This document shows, one piece after another, positions 8,493 through 15,749 of a stretch of DNA of 64,000 bases. Both the position numbers and the translations under genes were made by a program. The notes beneath the pieces were generated by a model. It saw only the letters and a list, made by a program, of their open reading frames with translations. It made no database searches and was not told where the DNA came from. The first letter of the stretch is position 1. Every line of letters begins with the position of its first letter. Origin of the DNA: Clostridiales bacterium (GTDB lineage Bacteria > Bacillota > Clostridia > Saccharofermentanales > DTU023); contig SFGY01000005.1 in NCBI GenBank assembly GCA_004556455.1, forward strand, positions 62,001 through 126,000, read 5' to 3'.

Positions 8493-8759
8493 ATGTTAAA
8501 GGACAGCCTTATTTTGAACACTGAAGAAGCCGCTCAAATGAAGACCATCGCTCTTCTGATCCAAAAGGCCTCTGATTTTCAGTCAAGCATACACATTCAG
8601 TGTGGTGAACGTAAAGCTAATGCCAAAAGTCTCCTGGGCCTCATGTCGCTGGGTCTGAACAATGGTGATGAGGTCAGCGTTATCGCCGAGGGCTCCGATG
8701 AAAAAGATGCGCTGGAGGCCATCATGGCCTGGCTTCGTGATCCCCGCGAAGCCGAGTAA
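8493..8759 (+). CDS. HPr-family protein, Crh-like (Gln15, Ser46)
   Basis: At 88 residues this aligns over its whole length with HPr. The phosphotransfer histidine (His15 of HPr in GLHARPA) is replaced by Gln15 (AAQMKTI). The regulatory serine is retained exactly at position 46 in KSLLGLMSLG. This is the arrangement of Bacillus Crh, which can be phosphorylated only by HPr kinase and acts as a CcpA co-repressor. The inference is a signalling role in carbon catabolite control rather than sugar transport. The N-terminal active-site loop is more divergent than in Bacillus Crh, since the RP after position 15 is lost as well. It has its own promoter and is followed by a terminator; no hprK or ccpA is in the window. 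Confidence 0.8.
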   Translation: MLKDSLILNTEEAAQMKTIALLIQKASDFQSSIHIQCGERKANAKSLLGLMSLGLNNGDEVSVIAEGSDEKDALEAIMAWLRDPREAE

Positions 8760-8827
8760 AATCGTCCGCAGGTTTTGCTTCTGGAGGCGTAGCTTTGTGG
8801 GCCTTCAGTATGAACAAGGATTAGGAT

Positions 8828-8873
8828 AAAGCGCGTTTTCCACTTCTCTGTGAATATGGAAGCACGCGCTTTT
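8828..8873 (+). terminator. Intrinsic terminator just before uvrC
   Basis: AAAGCGCG / CGCGCTTT arms (8828-8835, 8865-8872) with internal TTCCA / TGGAA pairing, followed by a T-rich run that ends 5 bp before the uvrC ATG. It terminates the Crh-like transcript and leaves no room for a Shine-Dalgarno site for uvrC. Confidence 0.65.
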
Positions 8874-8878
8874 TATTT

Positions 8879-10774
8879 ATGGAAAGATCATTCGAAGCCT
8901 TTGATGCCCGCCTGGATCTGATTCCGGAAGTGCCTGGTGTGTACCTGATGAAGGACGCAGAAGGCACGGTGATTTACGTGGGCAAAGCCATCAATCTGCC
9001 CCGTCGCCTGCACTCTTATTTCCAGCCGAATCCCCAGGGCAGCGCTAAAGTTCTGGCGATGATCTCGCATATCGAAGATTTTTCTTATGTGGTCTGCAGC
9101 AACGAGCTCGAAGCTCTGGTTCTTGAAAATAACTTTATCAAGCAGTACAAGCCCAGGTACAATATTCTTCTCCGCGACGATAAGGAATACCCCTATCTCA
9201 AGCTGACGATGAATGAGCCTTACCCGCGTTTGCTTAAAAGTTTTCATGTGGGCGAAGATCAAAAAGAGGGGGTGCGCTACTTTGGTCCTTATCTGAGCGG
9301 CGATCTCTGGCGTGCCCTCGATGCCATCTATCGAATTTTCCCGCTCAAGCGCTGCCGTCGCGTTTTGCCCCGTGATATCGGCAGGGAAAGACCCTGCCTG
9401 AACTATCATATCGGCAAATGTATCGGTCCCTGTCTCGGGACGGTCTCCCAGGAGGATTACAGGGCTGTCTGCGAAGAAATCATCGATTTTCTGGAAGGCC
9501 GATCGGATGATCTGAGCAAGCGTTTTGAAAGCAAAATGAAGGCGGCTGCAGCAGACTTGAAGTTTGAGCAGGCGGCTCGTTACCGGGATCGTCTGGAAGC
9601 TCTGCACAAACTCCACGAGCGTCAGATCATTGTTTCCCCGGAGAAAAACGATCAGGCCGATGTTCTCGGCCTCGCCCGCAACGGCTCAGAGATTGCCGTG
9701 CAGCTTCTGAAAGTCCGAGAAGGGAGACTTATTTCCGCCGCAGCGTTCTTTTTCCCGGATCAGGAAGAAGCTGAGAGCGAAATTCTCAGCGCTTTCATCA
9801 CGCAATACTATGGCCGTGGTCACGAAGTCCCCCGGGAACTTATTCTGCCACTGATGCCTGAAGATCAAGCCCCTCTGGAATCATTTCTGGAAAAGGCAGG
9901 CGGCAGAAAAAGCAGGCTTCACCAGGCCCAGCGGGGTCATAAAGCCCAATGGTTGAAGATGGCAGCGCGCAATGCACATGAATCCCTGCAACGACACACC
10001 CTGATGGGCGGAGGGAACGCACAGATTGAGAAAGCTCTGGCCAGCCTTGGAGAATTTCTCGGCCTGGCGGAAGCGCCTCAGCGTATCGAAGCTTATGATA
10101 TTGCCAATACCGGCGAGAGCGATCGCGCGGCCTCGATGGTGGTTTTTGAAAAAGGAAAACCCCGGCGAACGGCCTACCGCCATTTTAAAATTAAGAGTTT
10201 TGAGGGACAAAACGATTTTGCTTCCATGCATGAAGTGCTGTCCCGCAGACTGGAGCATCTCGATGATCAGAGCTTTGCCGAGAGACCTGATTTGATTCTG
10301 CTCGATGGTGGTAAAGGGCAGCTTTCGGCAGTGGCCAGTCTGCTGCGGGAGAAAGCTCCGGATATTGGCCTTGGAGGTATGGTCAAAGACGAACGCCACC
10401 GCACGCATGCCCTGCTCTCTGAGGATCATCGCCTGCTGGTACTGCGCCACAGTCAGCAGGAGGAAGCAAAAATGAGCCCGGAAGAACGCGAACGTGACCT
10501 GGCCCTTCTGCGCCTGCTCACGGCGATCCAAAATGAAGCCCATCGATTTGCTGGTCAGCTCAATAAAAAAATGGCTAAAAAGCGAAACCTGCGCTGGTCT
10601 TTGGAAGAAATTCCGGGGGTGGGTCCACGGCGAAGGGCTCTATTGATGAAAGAATTCAAAAGCCTGAAAGCTATCTCAGAGGCTGATCCTGAAGCATTAA
10701 AGGCCGTGGCCGGACTGCCTGTAAAGACGGCTGAGGCTGTCTATCGTCACTTTCACCCGGAGGTCGGAAGATGA
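8879..10774 (+). CDS. uvrC: Excinuclease ABC subunit C
   Basis: UvrC makes both incisions in nucleotide excision repair after UvrA/UvrB damage recognition. The protein is 631 residues. It has a GIY-YIG nuclease at about 13-95 (PGVYLMKDAEGTVIYVGKA), a Cys-containing region around 160-190, a UVR UvrB-binding motif at about 207-242, the RNase H-like 3'/5' endonuclease domain (DGGKGQL and later) and C-terminal helix-hairpin-helix motifs (EEIPGVGPRRRALLMK, LPVKTAEAVYRHF). Length and order are normal. The ATG directly follows a terminator and lacks a ribosome site, so initiation may be leaderless or depend on readthrough. The stop overlaps the next gene (ATGA). Confidence 0.97.
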   Translation: MERSFEAFDARLDLIPEVPGVYLMKDAEGTVIYVGKAINLPRRLHSYFQPNPQGSAKVLAMISHIEDFSYVVCSNELEALVLENNFIKQYKPRYNILLRDDKEYPYLKLTMNEPYPRLLKSFHVGEDQKEGVRYFGPYLSGDLWRALDAIYRIFPLKRCRRVLPRDIGRERPCLNYHIGKCIGPCLGTVSQEDYRAVCEEIIDFLEGRSDDLSKRFESKMKAAAADLKFEQAARYRDRLEALHKLHERQIIVSPEKNDQADVLGLARNGSEIAVQLLKVREGRLISAAAFFFPDQEEAESEILSAFITQYYGRGHEVPRELILPLMPEDQAPLESFLEKAGGRKSRLHQAQRGHKAQWLKMAARNAHESLQRHTLMGGGNAQIEKALASLGEFLGLAEAPQRIEAYDIANTGESDRAASMVVFEKGKPRRTAYRHFKIKSFEGQNDFASMHEVLSRRLEHLDDQSFAERPDLILLDGGKGQLSAVASLLREKAPDIGLGGMVKDERHRTHALLSEDHRLLVLRHSQQEEAKMSPEERERDLALLRLLTAIQNEAHRFAGQLNKKMAKKRNLRWSLEEIPGVGPRRRALLMKEFKSLKAISEADPEALKAVAGLPVKTAEAVYRHFHPEVGR

Positions 10775-11505
10775 AGCTTTTCGTGATAGCGGATCTGCAT
10801 CTGAGTGAGGGGGACAAGGTGGATAAACCCATGTCGCGCTTTGGCCAGCGCTGGGAAAATCATGTGCAGCGCCTGAGAGAAGCCTGGGAAGCTCAAGTTA
10901 GCCGTGAAGATACCGTGCTTATTCCCGGCGATATCTCCTGGGCCATGCATCTGCGTGACGCAGAAGCAGATCTGCGTCTCATTGACAGTCTGCCCGGAGA
11001 AAAAATTCTGATGCGTGGCAATCATGATTACTGGTGGGGGACGCTCAGCCGTCTCCGCCGCTTTGCCGAGGAGAAAGGACTATCCAGTCTGCGCTTTTTA
11101 CAGAACACAGCCGAAGCTGTCGGTGAAAACATGGTTGTCGCTGGCACGCGTTTGTGGCTCTGGCCTGACGATTCCCGCTTTGCAGAGGCCGATAATAAAA
11201 TTTTAGACCATGAAAAAGAGCGGCTTGAACGCTCTCTGGAGGCGGCGTTACCCTGGCAAAAAGAGGGCCGGGAACTGCTGCTCATCACGCACTACCCGCC
11301 TTTTGGCAAAAACCTGGGAGCTTCCGACTTTACGGCCTTAATACGTGATTCCGGGGCAAAGCAGGCGTTTTTCGGGCACATTCATCAAAGTGACAGTCCG
11401 TATAATTTCCGACGAAAGGAAATCGACGGGGTCTCTTACAGTCTGGTTTCGGCGGACTGCCTGAATTTCCAACCTCTGGAAGTCCGGCCGCTCATGGAAA
11501 AATAA
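10771..11505 (+). CDS. Calcineurin-like metallophosphoesterase
   Basis: This 244-residue two-metal phosphoesterase contains the five family blocks: DLHLS (residues 8-12), GDISWAMH, GNHDYWW, ITHYPP and GHIHQSD. All metal ligands are visible. The family member resembles the YkuE/YmdB-unrelated cytosolic group found next to uvrC in Clostridia; the substrate is not predictable. The start overlaps the uvrC stop, indicating translational coupling. It is followed by yicC after 25 bp. Confidence 0.85.
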   Translation: MKLFVIADLHLSEGDKVDKPMSRFGQRWENHVQRLREAWEAQVSREDTVLIPGDISWAMHLRDAEADLRLIDSLPGEKILMRGNHDYWWGTLSRLRRFAEEKGLSSLRFLQNTAEAVGENMVVAGTRLWLWPDDSRFAEADNKILDHEKERLERSLEAALPWQKEGRELLLITHYPPFGKNLGASDFTALIRDSGAKQAFFGHIHQSDSPYNFRRKEIDGVSYSLVSADCLNFQPLEVRPLMEK

Positions 11506-11530
11506 AATTATCAATAAGGAGATCAAGATT

Positions 11531-12418
11531 ATGCCAAAAAGTATGACGGCTTACGGAAGAGCCCACGCGAGTGTGGATGAGCTCAGCATGGACATGGAGC
11601 TACGTTCCGTAAACTCCCGCTATTTTGAATTTAATCTGCGTGCGCCCGGGCTTTTGCAAGCTTATGAAAACAGCTGGAAAAACCTGATTAAGGAGCACAT
11701 TTCCCGCGGTAAGCTGGAACTGCGCGTCAGCTACTTTAATTCCGCCGGAGGAGATGCGCAGTTGCTACTTAATGAAAGCAAAGCCCGGGCATATGGCGAG
11801 GCTTACGATCGTTTGGCGGAACTGCTGCACGAAGAGGCTGGAGGAAAACTGGCGTTTGTAGCTTCAAAGGGAGAGGTTTTCAGTATTTCGGAAGAATTTG
11901 CCGATGCAGAAAAAGTTCAGGAACTCGCGATCAGGACCCTCAGCCTCGCTCTTGAAGATTTTGATGCCATGCGCCGCAGAGAAGGCGAAAATCTTAGCCG
12001 GGATCTTCTCAGAGGCTTAGATCAGCTTGAAGAAAAAGTGAAAGCCCTCAGCGAAAAGGCGCCTATGGTGCCGGAAATTTATCGCCGCAAACTCCTGGCC
12101 AGGGTAGAGGAGCTGCTCGGCGAGCAACGTGAGGAATATTATAATGGACAGCGCGTGGCAGCCGAGATTGCGATTTTTGCGGATAAAGCGGATGTCCGTG
12201 AGGAATTGACCCGGCTGAAAAGCCATCTGGATCAGTTCCGCTTTATCCTCAGTCAGGATAAGCCGGCAGGGAAGAAACTCGACTTTCTCATTCAGGAAAT
12301 GAATCGAGAGTGCAATACGACAGGCTCAAAATGCAATGACCTTGAAATGACGCGTCTCGTGGTGGAAGCCAAGACCCTGGTTGAACAATTGCGCGAGCAG
12401 ATACAAAACCTCGAATGA
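11531..12418 (+). CDS. YicC/YloC family endoribonuclease
   Basis: At 295 residues this matches the YicC family across its length. The N-terminal MTAYGRA and the RSVNSRYFEFNLRAP block are present, as is the C-terminal block KKLDFLIQEMNRECNTTGSKCND, with VVEAKTLVEQLREQIQNLE at the end, both highly conserved. E. coli YicC and B. subtilis YloC are hexameric endoribonucleases acting on small RNAs and mRNAs. In Clostridia this gene precedes remA, gmk and rpoZ, exactly as here. A good AAGGAG site lies upstream. A terminator follows at 12490-12526. Confidence 0.93.
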   Translation: MPKSMTAYGRAHASVDELSMDMELRSVNSRYFEFNLRAPGLLQAYENSWKNLIKEHISRGKLELRVSYFNSAGGDAQLLLNESKARAYGEAYDRLAELLHEEAGGKLAFVASKGEVFSISEEFADAEKVQELAIRTLSLALEDFDAMRRREGENLSRDLLRGLDQLEEKVKALSEKAPMVPEIYRRKLLARVEELLGEQREEYYNGQRVAAEIAIFADKADVREELTRLKSHLDQFRFILSQDKPAGKKLDFLIQEMNRECNTTGSKCNDLEMTRLVVEAKTLVEQLREQIQNLE

Positions 12419-12489
12419 GGCAATTCTGTGCAATTGTAAGCCCTTCATCCCTTTCTCACAGTGGAACATTTCATCTTGTCGAATTTTCG

Positions 12490-12526
12490 ACAAAATGCTG
12501 GTCAGAAACCCGGCATTTTGTTATTC
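12490..12526 (+). terminator. Intrinsic terminator after yicC
   Basis: ACAAAATGC / GCATTTTGT (12490-12498, 12513-12521) with additional inner GG/CC pairing, followed by TATTCTT. Confidence 0.65.
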
Positions 12527-12668
12527 TTAGGAAGCGGGAAAGGGCGACATTTATAAAAAACGTGAGCTTTCCTGAGATTTTGCGAGAATTTCTATTTTTA
12601 GAAAAAGCTGGAGCTTCTGCTTTTCATTTTTGAAGAGTAAAGAGCTCCGGGAATGACAGGCGGTTTTA

Positions 12669-12947
12669 TTGAAATTAAGTGAGACGAGCTTTTTCTCTAC
12701 AGGCTTTGGCAGTTTTGCTTCTGCTGTTCGCCTGGTCGCTGTGGTCGCACCCGATGCGGCTCCTGTTCGCCGTCTCATTCAGGAGGCGCGGGATCGCGGC
12801 GCCCTCATTGATGCCACTGCCGGGCGCAAAACACGTTCGGTTTTGCTGATGGATTCTGATCACGTGCTGCTTTCCGCCCTCAGTCCGGAGCTTCTTATGA
12901 AAAACATGAGCGATCTTCCTGAGGCTGCAGCGGAGGTAAAAGCATGA
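12669..12947 (+). CDS. remA: RemA-family (DUF370) DNA-binding regulator
   Basis: RemA proteins form octameric rings and bind DNA, activating biofilm matrix genes in Bacillus; in Clostridia the gene is a conserved neighbour of gmk. The 92-residue product shows the core TGFGSFASAVRLVAVVAPDAAPVRR, with the near-invariant ARDRGALIDATAGRKTRSVLLMDSDHVLLSAL following. The start is TTG with an AGGCGG-like site, giving MKL as in typical homologues. The N-terminus is about six residues longer than in Bacillus. The stop overlaps the gmk ATG (ATGA at 12944). Confidence 0.9.
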   Translation: MKLSETSFFSTGFGSFASAVRLVAVVAPDAAPVRRLIQEARDRGALIDATAGRKTRSVLLMDSDHVLLSALSPELLMKNMSDLPEAAAEVKA

Positions 12948-13597
12948 GTTCGAATCCGCGCCAGAAAGAAGGAGTTCTGCTCTGTATCTCCGGCCCATCA
13001 GGAGTGGGCAAGGGCAGTTCGATCACACGCCTGAAGGAGCTTGACCCCGATCTGTGGGTATCCGTTTCGATGACGACACGTGCCCCTCGCGCGGGAGAGC
13101 AGGAGGGACTTTCCTATTTTTTTTGCAGCCAGGATGAATTTCGGAAAAAAATAGATGAGGGCGAAATTCTCGAACACGATGAATTTTGTGGACAGTTTTA
13201 TGGAACCCCCAAGGGCCCCATCCTGGAAAAGATCAGAGAGGGAAGAGACGTCGCTCTCGATATTACGGTAGCGGGCAGTCTGGCAATTATGAGACAGATC
13301 CCGGCAGCCGTTTCCGTGTTTCTCCTGCCACCGGATATGACGACTCTGCGTGACCGCCTTCAGGGCCGGGCCACGGAAAATCAGGAGCAGCTGCTGAAGC
13401 GACTGGAAAAGGCCAGAGCAGAAATCCGACTGGCTCCGCGCTTCCACTATGTCCTGGTGAACAAAGACTTAAGCAAAACGGCTGCAACTCTGGCCGCGAT
13501 CATGGCGGCGGAACGCTGCCGCAGTGACAGAGAAAAGCTGAGAATAGATCAATTACTGGAAGAGGGAGACCGCTTCCTGGATGATTTGAGGAGGTAA
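12944..13597 (+). CDS. gmk: Guanylate kinase
   Basis: This enzyme phosphorylates GMP/dGMP to GDP/dGDP in nucleotide salvage and GTP supply. It is 217 residues. The P-loop is SGPSGVGKGS (residues 14-23) and the GMP-binding block is SVSMTTRAPRAGEQEGLSYFF; the LEHDEFCGQFYGTP and LDITVAGSLAIM blocks follow. In most guanylate kinases the latter reads LEIDVQGA, so this copy is moderately divergent there. It is translationally coupled to remA and followed after 6 bp by rpoZ. Confidence 0.95.
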   Translation: MSSNPRQKEGVLLCISGPSGVGKGSSITRLKELDPDLWVSVSMTTRAPRAGEQEGLSYFFCSQDEFRKKIDEGEILEHDEFCGQFYGTPKGPILEKIREGRDVALDITVAGSLAIMRQIPAAVSVFLLPPDMTTLRDRLQGRATENQEQLLKRLEKARAEIRLAPRFHYVLVNKDLSKTAATLAAIMAAERCRSDREKLRIDQLLEEGDRFLDDLRR

Positions 13598-13603
13598 GAT
13601 ACC

Positions 13604-14149
13604 ATGTTGGTTGATCCACCGATTGAAGAATTATTGCCCTACGTGGATAATCGCTATGTTCTGGCCATGATTACGGCAAAACGTGCTCGCCAGCTCATTG
13701 ATGGGGCACAGCCCATGACCGAAGAAAGCGAGGACCTGACGAATGTTGTCACGCAGTCGGCTAAAGAACTGACGAAGCACACGCTGAAAATTCTCATCGG
13801 CAAACATGAGGTTACCGTCCCGCTGCGTCCGGAAGTGGAAGCCGCCAGGCTTGAGGCGGAGATCCTGGCCAAACAGAAGCGCGAGGAAGCTCTTCTGGAA
13901 GAAAATAAGCGTCAGGATAACAGCAACAATTCTGTCCGCGAACAGTTGGAGCGCGAAGCGGCTATGGCTGATGCGAGCAGTCAGGATTCCGCCCGCGAAT
14001 TTACAGAGCAGCTGATTCGTCTGATTGGTCGCCACAGTGAGGAATCTGAGGCCCTGGCTGAGGCAGAAGCGACTGGAAACGCAGCGCCTGAGGAAGAGCC
14101 GGAGCTTGAAGCTCTCGATTCTGCAGCTGATGAGAAAATGGAGATCTGA
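13604..14149 (+). CDS. rpoZ: RNA polymerase omega subunit with a long acidic C-terminal extension
   Basis: Omega assists folding and assembly of beta prime. Residues 1-75 match the family: PPIEELLPYVDNRYVLAMITAKRARQL, with the later NVVTQSAKEL and VALEEI-type region replaced. The protein is 181 residues while omega is usually 65-90. The extra ~100 residues are predicted helical and highly charged (KQKREEALLEENKRQ, then Glu/Ala-rich). The position directly after gmk is the standard place for rpoZ. A GAGGAGG ribosome site is present. Confidence 0.85.
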   Translation: MLVDPPIEELLPYVDNRYVLAMITAKRARQLIDGAQPMTEESEDLTNVVTQSAKELTKHTLKILIGKHEVTVPLRPEVEAARLEAEILAKQKREEALLEENKRQDNSNNSVREQLEREAAMADASSQDSAREFTEQLIRLIGRHSEESEALAEAEATGNAAPEEEPELEALDSAADEKMEI

Positions 14150-14150
14150 G

Positions 14151-15539
14151 ATGAATCCTGCTGATTTCACAATGGATACGCTGGTGGCTCTGGCGACAAA
14201 TCGCGGCTTTGTCTACCCTGGTTCCGAAATCTATGGGGGCCTGGCCAATTCCTGGGACTACGGTCCTTATGGAGCTGAGCTTAAGCGCCGTATTAAGGAT
14301 GCCTGGTGGCGTTTCTTTGTCACGGAAAACGAACACACGGTGGGACTGGACAGCGGGATTCTTATGAATCCTGAAGTCTGGCGAGCCTCTGGCCATGTGG
14401 GCGGCTTTTCCGACCCCCTGATTGACTGCCGTGATTGCCACAGCCGTTTTCGTGCCGACAATCTTATTGAAAATTTTTACCGTGCTAAGGAAGAGACGAT
14501 TCAGGTAGAGGGTCTTTCTAACGATGAACTCCTGACCATCATACGTCGGGACGGCATTCCCTGCCCGAACTGCGGATCTCATGATTTTACGGACATCCGG
14601 CAGTTCAATCTGATGTTTAAAACCTTCCAGGGCGTGACCGAAGGTTCGCAGGCGGAAATCTATCTGCGGCCTGAGACGGCACAGGGCATTTTCGTCAACT
14701 TCCGCAATGTGCAGCGGACATCCCGCCGCAAACTGCCTTTCGGTATTTGTCAGATTGGCAAATCTTTCCGTAATGAAATCACCCCGGGGAATTTTATTTT
14801 CCGTACCAGAGAATTTGAGCAGATGGAACTGGAATTTTTCTGCAAACCAGGGACGGATCTCGAGTGGTTCCAATACTGGCGCAGCTTTATCCATGACTTT
14901 CTCCTGCGCCTGGGCCTTCCGGAAGAAAAGCTGCGTCTGAGAGACCATGATAAAAAGGAGCTCTCCTTTTATTCGAAAGCCACGACCGACTTTGAGTTCG
15001 CCTTCCCCTTTGGCTGGGGCGAGCTCTGGGGCCTGGCCGATCGTACAGATTATGATCTGCACCAGCACATGGACATCAGCAAACAGGATCTGCGCTACTT
15101 TGATCCGGAAAGCAATGAAAAGTATCTGCCCTACGTGGTGGAGCCTTCTGTCGGGGTCGAACGCCTCTTCCTTGCACTGCTCTGTGCGGCATACGATGAA
15201 CAGCAGCTGGAAAAAGAAACCCGCACGGTTCTGCATTTTCATCCTGCTATGGCTCCGGTGCAAATCGCTCTCCTGCCTCTCTCTGCTAAACTGAGTGAAA
15301 AGGCTCTCGAGCTCATGCCCCGCCTGCGCAAGTCAGGCACGGTTGAGTTTGATGACCGTCAGTCCATCGGCAAGCGCTATCGCCGCCAGGACGAGATCGG
15401 TACGCCTTACTGCGTCACTTACGATTTTGACAGCGTTGAAGATCAGCAGGTGACCATTCGCGAACGTGACAGTATGGAACAAATCCGCCTTCCCATCAGT
15501 GAGCTTGAGGCTTACTTTGACGGGAAATTTGAGCTTTGA
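14151..15539 (+). CDS. glyQS: Glycyl-tRNA synthetase, dimeric (alpha2) class II type
   Basis: This enzyme charges tRNA-Gly. From the ATG one base after the rpoZ stop it is 462 residues. The N-terminal block LVALATNRGFVYPGSEIYGG, the motif 1 region ANSWDYGPYGAELKRR and motif 2 (FRNEITPGNFIFRTREFEQMELEFF) are visible. Motif 3 is PYVVEPSVGVERLFLALL. Cys pairs (CRDC and CPNC) form a probable zinc site. The C-terminal anticodon-binding domain starts near VQIALLPLS and has the DRQSIGKRYRRQDEIGTPYCVTYD block. The tetrameric alpha/beta form of Gammaproteobacteria is excluded. A longer in-frame start at 14025 runs through rpoZ and is rejected. Confidence 0.97.
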   Translation: MNPADFTMDTLVALATNRGFVYPGSEIYGGLANSWDYGPYGAELKRRIKDAWWRFFVTENEHTVGLDSGILMNPEVWRASGHVGGFSDPLIDCRDCHSRFRADNLIENFYRAKEETIQVEGLSNDELLTIIRRDGIPCPNCGSHDFTDIRQFNLMFKTFQGVTEGSQAEIYLRPETAQGIFVNFRNVQRTSRRKLPFGICQIGKSFRNEITPGNFIFRTREFEQMELEFFCKPGTDLEWFQYWRSFIHDFLLRLGLPEEKLRLRDHDKKELSFYSKATTDFEFAFPFGWGELWGLADRTDYDLHQHMDISKQDLRYFDPESNEKYLPYVVEPSVGVERLFLALLCAAYDEQQLEKETRTVLHFHPAMAPVQIALLPLSAKLSEKALELMPRLRKSGTVEFDDRQSIGKRYRRQDEIGTPYCVTYDFDSVEDQQVTIRERDSMEQIRLPISELEAYFDGKFEL

Positions 15540-15749
15540 TGCGTGGGGTTCTCAACGCGACCTCTTTGAGCAGACAAAGCAAGTGACTTCCGTCCGGTTG
15601 CTGCAAAGGCAACGCGACAGGCAGGCAGGGGTCTTCGGCTGACACGGATATGAGCCGAAACAAGGGTTTCCCGAAGGCTGCAACAGGTCAACACTGTGAT
15701 GCTTCTGGAATATAAGCAGAAATAGGATAAATTGAAATGGAGGAATTTT

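Noticed and set aside
14001..15263. A 420-codon minus-strand frame across rpoZ and glyQS
   Set aside because: It is antisense to two well-supported genes with no recognisable domains.
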